Assembly: GCA_034142505.1 (NCBI GenBank)
Contig: JAWZDV010000012.1
Coordinates: 62,001-126,000 of the forward strand
Origin: Hungatella_A sp034142505
GTDB taxonomy: Bacteria > Bacillota > Clostridia > Lachnospirales > Lachnospiraceae
Direction of reading: 5' to 3'
Length of the DNA: 64,000 nucleotides
The position numbers and the translations under genes are program-made. Shown here piece after piece: positions 16,933 to 26,654 of this stretch; positions within the stretch are counted from its first letter, which is position 1, and the number at the start of each line of letters is the position of its first letter. Under the pieces are notes generated by a model. The model had not been told where the DNA came from, did no database searches, and was given only the letters and a program-made list of their open reading frames with translations.

Positions 16933-18035
16933 TATCGTAATTCAAGCCCCATTTCGTCTTTCATCTCAATAGCCTTATAGGCGTCCACTGCTCGCGCAAT
17001 TGTTCCATCTTCATTTTTATACAACGTAAATACTTTTATTTTATCTTGCAGCTTAGGACTACATTTCAGTACCTTATCAATAGCTTCTTCACTGTGCGTT
17101 GTCAAAAATAATTGCACATCCAGTTTCGTGCATGTTTCCAGAATCCATTCAAACACCTTGTTCATAGCGGTTGTATGAATCGCGGTCTCAAACTCATCTA
17201 AAAGCAGGATTCCACCTTGTGATTGAATCACCGCACTCATCAGCAGAACAGCTTTTTTCATCCCGTCCCCATACACATTTAAAGGTAATGCCTTACTATG
17301 CTCTTTTGACAATATTTTATAAACATTGCCTCTTCTATATTTTTCATTCGCATTATCCACATTAATACTGATGATACCCGGATCAAATTCTTGCAGTATC
17401 TGAAGCATTTGTTCATACAATTCAGGATTATCTAGTACACTTCTTAAGAAAAGTGTTCCCTCCGCATGCCTTACAGGGGAAATATATGTCACTTTTACTA
17501 ATTTAGCATCATCAAGCCTGTCAATTGCAAACCTTCTTTGAATATCATAGATTTTATAATCAACCTGTTTTACATCATTAATATTGACGGATACGGTAAG
17601 ACTCTCAATATCTTCTAAATTAAGTTCTTCCTCGCTTTCATCATCCCATAGCATACCAGTCAGTTCTTGACATTCCTGAATTGTTAAGTTCTCTTGCTCA
17701 ATTTTCCCAGTTAGTTCTATTCTCTCATCCGTACCATCTATAAAGCCAACTTCATATCGAATTCTCATTTCTTTATCATCAACATTAAATAAATTAATCA
17801 GTCCTTCAAAAATAGACATACCTACAAAAGTGGAAGTGAATTTTTCCTTTCTTATTAAGCTTCTCCACGTATAAAAATCACTAGGAGACGTTAAGCTTTC
17901 TATTACTTCTAATACACTGGTTTTTCCACAGTTATTATCGCCAGTCAGGATATTAATCGGAGCCAGATTTTCCAAACATAAATTTTTTATTCCTTTAAAG
18001 GATACTATTTTTATTTTGCTCAAATGTCCTGCCAT
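16932..18035 (-). CDS. AAA15-family ATPase, OLD/AriA-like
   Basis: A 367-residue ABC/SMC-like ATPase: KIKIVSFKGIKNL at the start, Walker A in LTGDNNCGKTS (residues about 30-40), an ABC-like signature region YGDGMKKAVLL, Walker B GGILLLDEFETAIH and a switch histidine in LTTHSEEAID. It fits the AAA15 ATP/GTPase group that includes the ATPases of OLD, Gabija-like and PARIS systems. ATG 18035 is chosen (AAGGAGG 10 bases upstream); a GTG at 18062 lacks a site. Overlaps the TOPRIM gene downstream. Probably senses a phage trigger and controls the partner. Confidence 0.85.
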   Translation of the reverse strand: MAGHLSKIKIVSFKGIKNLCLENLAPINILTGDNNCGKTSVLEVIESLTSPSDFYTWRSLIRKEKFTSTFVGMSIFEGLINLFNVDDKEMRIRYEVGFIDGTDERIELTGKIEQENLTIQECQELTGMLWDDESEEELNLEDIESLTVSVNINDVKQVDYKIYDIQRRFAIDRLDDAKLVKVTYISPVRHAEGTLFLRSVLDNPELYEQMLQILQEFDPGIISINVDNANEKYRRGNVYKILSKEHSKALPLNVYGDGMKKAVLLMSAVIQSQGGILLLDEFETAIHTTAMNKVFEWILETCTKLDVQLFLTTHSEEAIDKVLKCSPKLQDKIKVFTLYKNEDGTIARAVDAYKAIEMKDEMGLELR

Positions 18036-18245
18036 CGCTGCTTCGCCTCCTTCACAATTCACTACCTATTTTATTCATCTATGGACATATTCATTACATA
18101 TTTCTTTAAAACGAACTATATTGATATAGTATACTATATATTTACTTCAAAATAAAGGCATCTAAATAAATTGAAAAATGTTTTCTTATTCCATCACACT
18201 TTTATATATAATGAAATGTAAATAATCACATTTTTATAATCAATA
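18036..18245. other. AT-rich intergenic region upstream of the ATPase gene
   Basis: Very AT-rich, with no open frame worth calling. It must hold the promoter of the ATPase/TOPRIM pair and lies just after the stop of the pyridoxamine kinase gene. No clear hairpin or repeat was seen. Confidence 0.4.
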
Positions 18246-19064
18246 TCATTTCAGGGTGCCCAGCAGTTCCTCAAAACACACGCCGTCCGTCAGCGGAATC
18301 TCCATCTCAATGGACTTCTGGATGCATTTCTTGATAAAGTTGGACGCCTTTTTTACCGACTGCTGGAAGGGCACCCCGTTCACCGCGTCCGCCGTGATAA
18401 TAGCCGCGAAAATGTCCCCGGTCCCGCAGCGCTGGGTGCCGACCTTCAGGGTTCGCAAAAGTTTGGTCTCCCCGCCCCGCTCATAACAGTAGTTGGCAAT
18501 GTATTCCCCCTGGGGAATCCCGGTGACCACTACTTTCCCAGGTCCCATCCGGCTTAACTGACCGGCCAGCGATTCGATCTCTTTCATCTTCCATTTATCT
18601 TCATGATAAGCCGTATCGGTCAAAATACACGCCTCCGTCAGATTGGGCGTGATGATATCCGCATAGCCTACCAACCTCTTCATCTCGTCGCACATAGGCT
18701 TTGTGTAAGTCGAATAAGTCTTGCCGTGGTCCCCCATAATCGGGTCCACCACCACCACGGTACCCTCTTTCCGGAAATCCCGCAGGAATCCAATCACAAT
18801 ATTCATCTGCTCCTTCGACCCCAGAAACCCGGTCTCAATCCCCTCGAATTTCAGCCCCAGCTTCTTCCATTCATTGATGTAGGGCTGCATTTTCTCTGTA
18901 TAATCGTCCAGATAAAAGCTGGGATATCCCGTGTGATTGGAAAAAATGGAGGTTGGCACCGGACAGCACTGCACCTTCAAAGTGGAAATAATCGGCAGCG
19001 CCACCGTGACGGCGCACCGGCCAAAACCGGATATATCGTTGATGATTGCTATTTTTTTCTGCAT
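18246..19064 (-). CDS. Pyridoxamine/pyridoxal kinase
   Basis: A 272-residue PfkB/ribokinase-fold kinase that phosphorylates B6 vitamers to supply PLP. It starts KKIAIINDISGFGRCAV, has SNHTGYPSF (pyridoxal-kinase-like), VVVDPIMGDHGK near residue 115 and the C-terminal anion-hole motif RCGTGDIFAA with the catalytic aspartate. ATG 19064 is preferred (GAGGAG 10 bases before). Single gene between accessory units; the many PLP enzymes of the window would use its product. Confidence 0.88.
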   Translation of the reverse strand: MQKKIAIINDISGFGRCAVTVALPIISTLKVQCCPVPTSIFSNHTGYPSFYLDDYTEKMQPYINEWKKLGLKFEGIETGFLGSKEQMNIVIGFLRDFRKEGTVVVVDPIMGDHGKTYSTYTKPMCDEMKRLVGYADIITPNLTEACILTDTAYHEDKWKMKEIESLAGQLSRMGPGKVVVTGIPQGEYIANYCYERGGETKLLRTLKVGTQRCGTGDIFAAIITADAVNGVPFQQSVKKASNFIKKCIQKSIEMEIPLTDGVCFEELLGTLK

Positions 19065-19203
19065 GTTGGTATGACTCCTCTTAATAAATTCGAAAAACAC
19101 CTGCACACATTATATCATTGCCGTGTGCAGGTGTCTAATCTTTCTGGTATTATTTTATTTCCTATTGAATGCCGCCAAAACACCACATAACCAAAATTTT
19201 CAA

Positions 19204-19254
19204 TTGACTTTGCAACATCATACCTGTATAATTGTTATTGACCAATGGTCAATA
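19204..19254 (+). promoter_or_regulatory. Promoter and operator of the tetR-ABC exporter unit
   Basis: TTGACT (19204-19209), a 17-base spacer and TATAAT (19227-19232). A perfect dyad TATTGACC-AAT-GGTCAATA (19236-19254) covers the transcription start, a typical place for a TetR repressor. Confidence 0.85.
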
Positions 19255-19277
19255 ACCAGAAAGGAGAATACACAAAA

Positions 19278-19922
19278 TTGGCACGACCTGTGAAAAAAAC
19301 ACCCGAGCAATGGAAAAGCGAGATTTTAAGTGAAGCACAGACATTGTTTTTGTCAAAAGGATACGAGGATACTTCCATTACCGACATTATGGAGGCGGTA
19401 GGTGGTGCAAAAGGAATGTTCTATCGCTTTTTTGATAGCAAAGAGGAACTCATGCAAGCGTTGGGCGACCAAATGTTTCTGCAAAACAATCCATTTGAGG
19501 CAATCAGGAAACGCACTGATCTGAACGGCTTGCAAAAAATCCGGGAACTGCTCGTACTCAATCATGCAGATACGGAACGTGATAAGCTTAATGTGCAGGC
19601 AATTCCAGTTCTGAAAGACCCGCGTATTTTGGCAGCTGCGATTGAAGCAAACCGCCGGGTGCTGACCCCTTTATGGTTTGAACTGTTGGAGGAAGGCAAA
19701 CAGGACGGCTCTATCCGGAGCCAATACACAAAAGAATTATCCGAACTGCTGCCACTCATTAATTTCTGGCTTATGCCATCGATCTATCCTGCCACCGCCG
19801 GGGAAATCCGCCATAAGTTTCACTTTATTATAGAAGTGCTGGACAAAATGGGGCTGCCGCTTATGGATGATCAGACAATGACGATAGCTGAATCTTTTCT
19901 TATGGATATATCACCCAAGTAA
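19278..19922 (+). CDS. TetR-family regulator of the ABC exporter
   Basis: A 214-residue TetR repressor. The DNA-binding domain is visible in ILSEAQTLFLSKGYEDTSIT and GGAKGMFYRFFDSKEEL; the remainder is the helical ligand domain. Translation probably begins at TTG 19278, 11 bases after AAGGAG; the in-frame ATG at 19245 lies within the operator and has no ribosome site. It precedes the exporter by 24 bases, so it most likely represses the pair until a toxic substrate binds. Confidence 0.9.
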   Translation: MARPVKKTPEQWKSEILSEAQTLFLSKGYEDTSITDIMEAVGGAKGMFYRFFDSKEELMQALGDQMFLQNNPFEAIRKRTDLNGLQKIRELLVLNHADTERDKLNVQAIPVLKDPRILAAAIEANRRVLTPLWFELLEEGKQDGSIRSQYTKELSELLPLINFWLMPSIYPATAGEIRHKFHFIIEVLDKMGLPLMDDQTMTIAESFLMDISPK

Positions 19923-19946
19923 GGTAAATGGAAGGAAGGTTTTTCT

Positions 19947-21638
19947 ATGAAAAACAATGAATACGGTTTACATTGGATCTTTCAAAAAACAAGAGGTGTC
20001 CGGCTGCAGCTCATGATATACACGCTGCTCGTTCTGTGCATCCCGGTATTGCAATTAACGTTTTCCTATTTTATGAAACTGTTCATTGATATTGCGACCG
20101 GAGATATTAATATCTCTTTATTGTACGTGGCGTTTCGTACTGTTGCAGTAGTCGCCGCAGGCGGTATTGTCATTATGATAAATGCAGTCCTTTCAAAATG
20201 GATTTATGGAAAGATAGAATGCAGTTTAAGAGCCGAACTATTGGGCGTTATTTTTTCACGCCGCATGATCGATATATCAAAACAACATACGGGGGAACTT
20301 TTAACAAAGCTGACTGCCGATGTCCAAGCGGTTAGCACATGCTTCATAACGATGACAGACAATATGGTGGGAGGGACAGCATCCGCCCTGCTTGCAACAA
20401 TTGTCCTGTTTTTCCTAAACTGGAAAATTGCAATGATCCTTCTGGTGCTTATCCCATTGTTGATGTTTGTAATGGGGGCCTTTAATCCCCGGATTCAGGA
20501 AGCAAGTGCAATTGACAAACAGCGCGATGAGATCAACCGGAGCATCATACAAGAAAACCTTAGCCGGATCATGCTTATAAAAACATATTTTATGCAGGGA
20601 AAAACCATTGAAAAAGTCAATCGTACATATGAAGACAAGTTAAAAAGCGGCATGATATTAGGTGTATGGGAAGGGTTTGCTGCATTTGCAGGTACTCTTT
20701 TTGGAAACGTCATGTCGATGGTTACACTTGGGGTTGGCACATATTTTGTTTTGAAAGGTGAAACTACGGTAGGCAGCCTTATCATGATTGTGCAGCTCCT
20801 GAATTATATCGTGACCCCGGTTTCAAAGCTTTCAGTGGCAATTGCCCAAATCGGCCAAGCGGCTGCGTCCGCTGACAGAATAGGAGCCATTTACACACTT
20901 TCAGCAGACCAGGAATCATCTACGGTTATGCCGGTAAATGCAGTGATGCTTCTCGCTAAAGACTTATGTTTCTCATATAGCGCTGATCATGAAGGCGGCG
21001 GTGATCAGCTGTTCAATCATGTAAATATGTCTTTTCCGAAAGGAAAAATAACCGGGATTGCCGGGAAAAGTGGAAGCGGAAAAAGCACTTTGTTAAAGCT
21101 GCTTATCGGCTTATATACTCCGCAAGCTGGAGTGGTTGAACTAAAACACAATACAGGCGTTGTCAGTGGAGAGGAAATCATGCCGCTTACCGCTTATGTA
21201 CCGCCTTCGGACTACCTGTTTTCAGGCAGCGTATCAGACAATATCATCATGTCTGAATATGAACCGCACTATGATGATCTGCAAGCCGCGGCGGCGGACG
21301 CGAACATCATAGAGTTTATTCAGTCTCTGCCACAAGGTTTTGACACGTTAATAGGAGAGAGCGGCAGTACTGTATCCAGCGGGCAGGCGCAGCGAATCGC
21401 CATTGCGCGCGCAATATACAAAAAATCTCAAATTGTAGTATTTGACGAGCCTACTGCAAATCTTGATGCTGACTCCATAGAAAAGTTTCAATCGATTGTT
21501 AAATCATTAGCAAAAGACAAGATTTGCATTATCGTTACACACGATATATCGACCATAACCGTATGTGACAACGTTTATATCCTAGAAAACGGCACCGTTA
21601 AAGAAAGTCCCTCCACCCCGGAACCGGCGGCTGTCTGA
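19947..21638 (+). CDS. ABC exporter, fused permease and ATPase
   Basis: A 563-residue half-transporter: about six membrane spans in residues 20-290, then the nucleotide-binding domain with Walker A GKSGSGKST, signature VSSGQAQRIAIARA, Walker B IVVFDEPTANLD and the switch THD. Such exporters work as homodimers or with a second half; only one is present here. Under TetR control, it probably removes a drug, peptide or lipid-like toxin. The first glycine of the usual LSGGQ signature is replaced by serine (VSSGQ), a common variation. Confidence 0.9.
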   Translation: MKNNEYGLHWIFQKTRGVRLQLMIYTLLVLCIPVLQLTFSYFMKLFIDIATGDINISLLYVAFRTVAVVAAGGIVIMINAVLSKWIYGKIECSLRAELLGVIFSRRMIDISKQHTGELLTKLTADVQAVSTCFITMTDNMVGGTASALLATIVLFFLNWKIAMILLVLIPLLMFVMGAFNPRIQEASAIDKQRDEINRSIIQENLSRIMLIKTYFMQGKTIEKVNRTYEDKLKSGMILGVWEGFAAFAGTLFGNVMSMVTLGVGTYFVLKGETTVGSLIMIVQLLNYIVTPVSKLSVAIAQIGQAAASADRIGAIYTLSADQESSTVMPVNAVMLLAKDLCFSYSADHEGGGDQLFNHVNMSFPKGKITGIAGKSGSGKSTLLKLLIGLYTPQAGVVELKHNTGVVSGEEIMPLTAYVPPSDYLFSGSVSDNIIMSEYEPHYDDLQAAAADANIIEFIQSLPQGFDTLIGESGSTVSSGQAQRIAIARAIYKKSQIVVFDEPTANLDADSIEKFQSIVKSLAKDKICIIVTHDISTITVCDNVYILENGTVKESPSTPEPAAV

Positions 21639-21666
21639 CAAAGCATTTTTCACTCATACTCCAGGA

Positions 21667-22839
21667 TTACTCAAACGCTGCAAAAGCCTGCCCGATTCTT
21701 CTCAATGCCTCTCTTAACATCGAATGAGGGCAGGCGATATTTAATCTTACAAATCCGGTTCCCTCCACTCCAAAATGAGTGCCCGGATCTGGAATTACTC
21801 CTGCTTTTTCAACAAACAGATGACCAGTTTCTTCACTAGAAAGATGATATTCATTCAAGTCAATCCATGCCAGAAACATGCCTTCCGGCTCTGCCAGCTT
21901 TGCTTTCGGAAGTATTCGGGGCAGTTCTTCCTTCAAAATCTCAAAACTCTGATCCAGATATTGATTCAGTTCCTGCAGCCATGTTCCTCCCTCAGAATAT
22001 GCGGCCTTTGCCGCAGCCGCGGCAAAGGGGCTTGGAAAACTCCTGCCCCGTTCTCTGACAAATGCCTCGCGGGTCACGGGGGAACCAATCAGAACATGGG
22101 CCAGATGAAGTCCGCTTACATTAAACGCCTTTCCTGGCGTTGTAGTCATGATGACCTTCTCCGTTCCAATACGCCCCATCGGGGTATAAGTACAGGCAGC
22201 CCTAACGATATCGCCATGTACTTCATCCGATACGATATATACATCATGGCGGCGGCATATGTCATAAATCCGATGCAATTCCTCCACACTCCATACACGT
22301 CCCACGGGATTATGGGGATTACAGAACGCCAGCATCGTGGTATGCGGGTCTGATGCTTTTTCTTCCAAATCGTCAAAATCTATTTGATAAACACCGCTTT
22401 CATAAAGAAGCCTGTTGTTTACCACCTTACGCCCGCTGGTCTGTATTGCGGCTGAAAACGGACCATATACCGGCTGTTGAATCAGAATGCCATCCCCTGG
22501 TTTTGTAAAAGCCAGAATTGCAATTTTCAACGCGTCAATAGCGCCGGTACAGGTGATGATTTCCTCCGCTCCAATCTTATAACCGTGGCGTTCCTCCATC
22601 CACCTTACAATTGTTTCCAGATAGTCTGGTGTAACCGGATTTTCATATCCCAGGGTAGGCCGGGTCAGGCGTTCCTTCAGAGCATCCAAAATATGGTCGC
22701 AGCATGCAAAATCCATATCCGCGATCCACATGGGAATCACATTCTCCGCAAGCTTCATCCCCGGCCACAGAAGACCTGCCATATCATATTTTACAGAAAT
22801 CCCGTTTCTGTTTACCAAACGATCAAAATCGTATGCCAT
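21667..22839 (-). CDS. PLP-dependent C-S lyase/aminotransferase, PatB/MalY family
   Basis: A 390-residue fold-type I PLP enzyme. NVIPMWIADMDF near residue 35, the CTGAIDAL and CNPHNPVGRVW motifs and the PLP lysine in TTPGKAFNVSGLHLA match the MalY/PatB cystathionine beta-lyase group; the last motif is usually SK rather than GK. ATG 22839 is used (GGAGG 11 bases before), only 2 bases after the MFS stop. It may split a cysteine conjugate or transaminate an amino acid. The operon with NhaC and MFS transporters suggests uptake, cleavage and export of a sulfur amino-acid derivative. Confidence 0.88.
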   Translation of the reverse strand: MAYDFDRLVNRNGISVKYDMAGLLWPGMKLAENVIPMWIADMDFACCDHILDALKERLTRPTLGYENPVTPDYLETIVRWMEERHGYKIGAEEIITCTGAIDALKIAILAFTKPGDGILIQQPVYGPFSAAIQTSGRKVVNNRLLYESGVYQIDFDDLEEKASDPHTTMLAFCNPHNPVGRVWSVEELHRIYDICRRHDVYIVSDEVHGDIVRAACTYTPMGRIGTEKVIMTTTPGKAFNVSGLHLAHVLIGSPVTREAFVRERGRSFPSPFAAAAAKAAYSEGGTWLQELNQYLDQSFEILKEELPRILPKAKLAEPEGMFLAWIDLNEYHLSSEETGHLFVEKAGVIPDPGTHFGVEGTGFVRLNIACPHSMLREALRRIGQAFAAFE

Positions 22840-22841
22840 GT

Positions 22842-24014
22842 CTATCTTTTCCTCCGTTCCAAAATAAAAACAGTAAGTACAATTCCAAACAGACAGGTTC
22901 CCGCCGCTCCATAATACACAGCGGAAAAGCCAGCATGTTCGACAACAATTCCCCATACAGCCGCACCAAAGCCTGTTCCAATATCCGCAAACAACTGATA
23001 AGTGGCATTACCGGCGCCCCGGCGTTCCGCCGCCACATGCTTCATGGCCGCTTTTTGCAAAGCAGGCATAACCGCGCCCTGCCCCAGTCCTAAAATAACA
23101 GCTATCAAAAGCAGTGAATTTAAACTTTCCGCTCTTACTATTCCTACAAACGCAATAGCCATCACGGCAAGCGCAAAAATAGTCACCGATTTCTCACTGC
23201 GTTTGTCCACAATCTTTCCGATTACCAGACGCACGGCGATCATCCCCATGGCATATACCGTAAAAAAGGAACCGATTCCACTAAATCCTGCTTCCTTTGC
23301 ATAGGCTGCAATATAGGAAATGACGGAAGTAAAACTAAAGATCGCTGTAAACTGGATAATGGAAGCCGGAATCGTAGCTGTCTCTATCACTGATTTCAGA
23401 TCAAACTTCTTACCGGATGAGGAGGAAACCGTCGTCATCCCCGGCGTCTGATAGCGTACCCTGCCGCACAGCAGGGTCGTAACCAGAACCAGAATCAGTG
23501 CAAATAAATACATCCCGCGGTAGTTATTGCTTCCTCCGATTACCGCCAGCCCAATCGCCGGTCCGATCGCCATCGCCACGGAGTTTCCCAGCGTATAATA
23601 CCCAAGGCCTTCCCCAAGACGCTCCGGCGGAGTCACATCCACTACCGCCGCGCCGGAAGCAGTGGTCAGATTCGCCAATCCTGCCCCGAAAACCAATTGC
23701 ATCGCTGCAATCATGCCAAGAGCCGGATACCATGCAATCAGCAAAACCGCCACGGCTGTCAGCACCGCACCACCTACCATGATTTTACGCTTGCCCAGCC
23801 GGTCCGTCAACATTCCTGAAAAAACGCGCATAACAATGGATGCTCCTGTAAATAACAGGGTCAACCCACCGGATAGCGCCATATTTCCTCCTGCCCATGT
23901 GACAAAAAGAGGAAATGATGACATTACCATCTGACGAACCGTAAAAATGAATAATGTGATCAGAACCAGCCTGATAAAATTAAGTGACCATAACTTTTTT
24001 GAACTTTGAGACAT
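22842..24014 (-). CDS. MFS transporter
   Basis: A 390-residue major facilitator with about twelve membrane spans, the loop 2-3 motif GMLTDRLGKRKIMVGG and a matching GKIVDKRSEKS in the second half. Located between the NhaC-type antiporter and the PatB-like enzyme, 35 bases from the former. The substrate is unknown; context suggests a product or substrate of the PLP enzyme. Confidence 0.88.
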   Translation of the reverse strand: MSQSSKKLWSLNFIRLVLITLFIFTVRQMVMSSFPLFVTWAGGNMALSGGLTLLFTGASIVMRVFSGMLTDRLGKRKIMVGGAVLTAVAVLLIAWYPALGMIAAMQLVFGAGLANLTTASGAAVVDVTPPERLGEGLGYYTLGNSVAMAIGPAIGLAVIGGSNNYRGMYLFALILVLVTTLLCGRVRYQTPGMTTVSSSSGKKFDLKSVIETATIPASIIQFTAIFSFTSVISYIAAYAKEAGFSGIGSFFTVYAMGMIAVRLVIGKIVDKRSEKSVTIFALAVMAIAFVGIVRAESLNSLLLIAVILGLGQGAVMPALQKAAMKHVAAERRGAGNATYQLFADIGTGFGAAVWGIVVEHAGFSAVYYGAAGTCLFGIVLTVFILERRKR

Positions 24015-24049
24015 TTTGCTTTCGACCTTTCCTTCATTTCCACCATCCG

Positions 24050-25441
24050 CTACATAACAAAGCCTAAAATCAGGAACAGTATCGAACTGACCGCTGCATT
24101 GGCCAGCGCGTATGGAAGCTGTGTCCGCACGTGGGACATGACATCACACTTTGTCGTAGAACAGGTTAATATTGTATTGTCAGAAATCATGGAGGCGCAG
24201 TCTCCTAACGTTGCACCGGAATAAACGGCTCCCACTGCAATCGGAAGAGGAACTCCCAGCGCTGCCGCCATAGGAATTGCAATTGGAGCAATGGTATTGG
24301 CTGAGGCCGCAAGAGAACCTGTTGCCATAGAGATCGCTGCCGCAATGATATAAATCATCAACGGAATCGTTGCCTTTGGAAGGAAACCGCCTAAGATGCC
24401 TCCCAGATAAGCCCCCGTTCCCAGCACTCCGGTTAATGTTCCGAATGTATATGCACACATCAGAATCATGGCGATGGGTATCATATTGCCACATCCCTGT
24501 ATAAAGATATTGACCGACTCATCCAGGGTAAACAGTTTATCCTTTAACGCCATCGCAATCGTAACCAGCATGGATATAAACGCCGCAAATAAAAATGCTG
24601 CCATTCCATCGCCCTTTAAGAAGTTTCCATTTCCGGAAATAACCATGAATACCAGTGTACAGACAACTAAAAGCACCATGGGGAGAATCAGATAAACCGC
24701 CTTTCCCCGCTGAGCTACTTCCTGCTGCTCTACTCCCACTTCCTTCAACACCACGGATTCATATTCCTTGATTTTCTTCTTCATCAGCGGAAAATCAAAA
24801 CCTGTCAGAATCACTGCCAGCGTTCCAAAGATGAATATTAGGGGAGTAAAGAAATACGGAAGCGCCTCATAATAAACATTGGGTGAACCGCCCACCGCAG
24901 CCGCCATACTTCCCAGATAACCGATTGTAAATGCCCCCATGGCGCTGAAGGGAATGGCCACAGTCACCGGACTGGAGGTCGCGTGTACAATCAACGCATT
25001 TTTCTCCGGCGCAATTTTCATAGCCTTACAGATCGGAGCGCTGACCGTTCCTGTAACCAGAATACTCATACCGCCGGTGGTAAATACCAAAACGCCAATC
25101 AGCCAGGTGAGAAGCAGCGCGCCCTTCTGACTTTTAATGATAGACCGCTTTTGAACCAGGAGCCGGATTAACCCCTCTACTCCGCCCATAGATTCAATCA
25201 GTTTAATCATTCCACCTACGATTAATACTGCAAAAATAGATTTTACATTGTTAGCCGATGCAAATACCCCCACCATCGTATCAAACATCGTCTGTACTGC
25301 CATAACCGGATTCCAGCCTGACAGAATAACACACCCCGCAAAAATAGCCGTAAACAAAGCCGTAAACACATTTTTCGTTTTAAACGCCAGACAAATTGCA
25401 ATAATCGGCGGAATCAACGAAAGCACCCCATAAGTTTCCAT
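24050..25441 (-). CDS. NhaC-family Na+/H+ antiporter-like transporter
   Basis: A 463-residue membrane protein with about twelve spans. FTTGGMSILVTGTVSAPICK, HATSSPVTVAIPFSAMGAF and YSGATLGDCASMISDNTILTCS match the NhaC family, whose members exchange sodium for protons or for small organic ions (as with malate/lactate or arginine exchange). GGAG precedes the ATG. It heads the operon with MFS and PatB-like genes, divergent from a LysR regulator, so organic substrate exchange is plausible. Confidence 0.88.
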   Translation of the reverse strand: METYGVLSLIPPIIAICLAFKTKNVFTALFTAIFAGCVILSGWNPVMAVQTMFDTMVGVFASANNVKSIFAVLIVGGMIKLIESMGGVEGLIRLLVQKRSIIKSQKGALLLTWLIGVLVFTTGGMSILVTGTVSAPICKAMKIAPEKNALIVHATSSPVTVAIPFSAMGAFTIGYLGSMAAAVGGSPNVYYEALPYFFTPLIFIFGTLAVILTGFDFPLMKKKIKEYESVVLKEVGVEQQEVAQRGKAVYLILPMVLLVVCTLVFMVISGNGNFLKGDGMAAFLFAAFISMLVTIAMALKDKLFTLDESVNIFIQGCGNMIPIAMILMCAYTFGTLTGVLGTGAYLGGILGGFLPKATIPLMIYIIAAAISMATGSLAASANTIAPIAIPMAAALGVPLPIAVGAVYSGATLGDCASMISDNTILTCSTTKCDVMSHVRTQLPYALANAAVSSILFLILGFVM

Positions 25442-25558
25442 GTTTTCTCCTTCCAGTATTGAATTTCTGTTGTTTCTTTAGTTTAATCACGTAATTAAAT
25501 TCTGATTTCATTTTATAGCGATTTACCTCCCCTGTCTAATACACATTTAGGAGACTCC

Positions 25559-25611
25559 ATAACCAAATGGTTATATATCACTTGCAATTTCCTCCATGGT
25601 TAAGATATAAT
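25559..25611 (+). promoter_or_regulatory. LysR box and promoter between nhaC-like and lysR
   Basis: A dyad ATAACCA-AA-TGGTTAT (25559-25574) lies just upstream of TTGCAA (25582-25587), an 18-base spacer and TATAAT (25606-25611). The placement fits autoregulation of the divergent LysR gene and control of the transporter operon. Confidence 0.65.
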
Positions 25612-25682
25612 GTGAACACTTGGCGAGGTCCTTTTGAGCCTGGCAAGAATCTACCATTACAATTTTACACAGGGAGGAAATC

Positions 25683-26576
25683 ATGAATCTTCTTGCTATA
25701 CGTTATTTCTGTGCCATCGCAAACCATGGCAGTATTACGGTCACTGCCCAGTCGTTACACATTTCCCAGCCCGCCTTAAGTAAAATGCTTCGAAATCTGG
25801 AACAAGAGCTGAACACCCAGCTGTTCGACCGCAATTCGAACGGCCTGCGGCTCACCGAAAATGGCGCCGCTTTTTACCGAAAGGCATCAACGGCGCTGGA
25901 ACTGCTGGATGAGGGTATCCGGGAAGCCCAGCTTGGCTCCTCTTTTTCCGACCATAAAGTACGGGTTTTATCTGCCATCAACTCCTCCCTTCTCCCTCAC
26001 TTTTATCTGGTTTTCCAACAAAGTTATCCCGATATTCAGCTCGAAATTAAACGAATCCATCCTGCCGATCTTGGGAAAGAAACACATTATGATTTTTGTT
26101 TCATACCTGCCACCTGGCAGCCTGCAAAAGGCGTATCAATTCCCTTGTTTTCCGAAGAATTTTTCCTGGCTGTTCCCACATTTCATCCATTAGCTGCCCA
26201 GGAATCCGTCAACTTGGCAGACACTGCCGATTTTGACTACATCACTTTGGAAACCGGTGTTGCCGCCTACCATTACTTCCAGGCCTTATGCCAAATTGCA
26301 CAATTCCGACCCAAAATTTCTGTAAAATGCGATTCTCTCTCTACCTTGCAGACCTTTTTGGAAGCGGGAAAAGGGATCGCACTGGTCCCCAGGCATTCGC
26401 CTCTGGCCACATCAGAAAAAATTAAATTTATTAAAATTACAGAACCGGACTGCAAACGTTCCATTATGCTTTACTGGCCATCCTCCGATAAGCTGAATGC
26501 CGCCTCCATCATCTTCCGGGACTTTTGCAGAGATTTTTTCGTCTCCCTTGAAAACTCCGGAATCACAAATACATAA
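25683..26576 (+). CDS. LysR-family regulator
   Basis: A 297-residue LysR protein with the winged helix (AIRYFCAIANHGSITVTAQ, SQPALSKMLRNLEQEL) and an effector domain. Divergent from the nhaC-MFS-patB operon, which it presumably controls via the dyad at 25559-25574. A bidirectional terminator follows. Confidence 0.92.
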   Translation: MNLLAIRYFCAIANHGSITVTAQSLHISQPALSKMLRNLEQELNTQLFDRNSNGLRLTENGAAFYRKASTALELLDEGIREAQLGSSFSDHKVRVLSAINSSLLPHFYLVFQQSYPDIQLEIKRIHPADLGKETHYDFCFIPATWQPAKGVSIPLFSEEFFLAVPTFHPLAAQESVNLADTADFDYITLETGVAAYHYFQALCQIAQFRPKISVKCDSLSTLQTFLEAGKGIALVPRHSPLATSEKIKFIKITEPDCKRSIMLYWPSSDKLNAASIIFRDFCRDFFVSLENSGITNT

Positions 26577-26582
26577 GACGAC

Positions 26583-26631
26583 AAAAAGAAGTATCACAGG
26601 CATCCCTCTTACTGCCGTGATACTTCTTTTT
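26583..26631. terminator. Bidirectional terminator lysR / glgP
   Basis: Perfect 15-bp arms (26583-26597 and 26617-26631) with A and T tracts at the outer ends, between convergent genes. Confidence 0.92.
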
Positions 26632-26654
26632 ATTGTCTTTATTTAACCATGATA

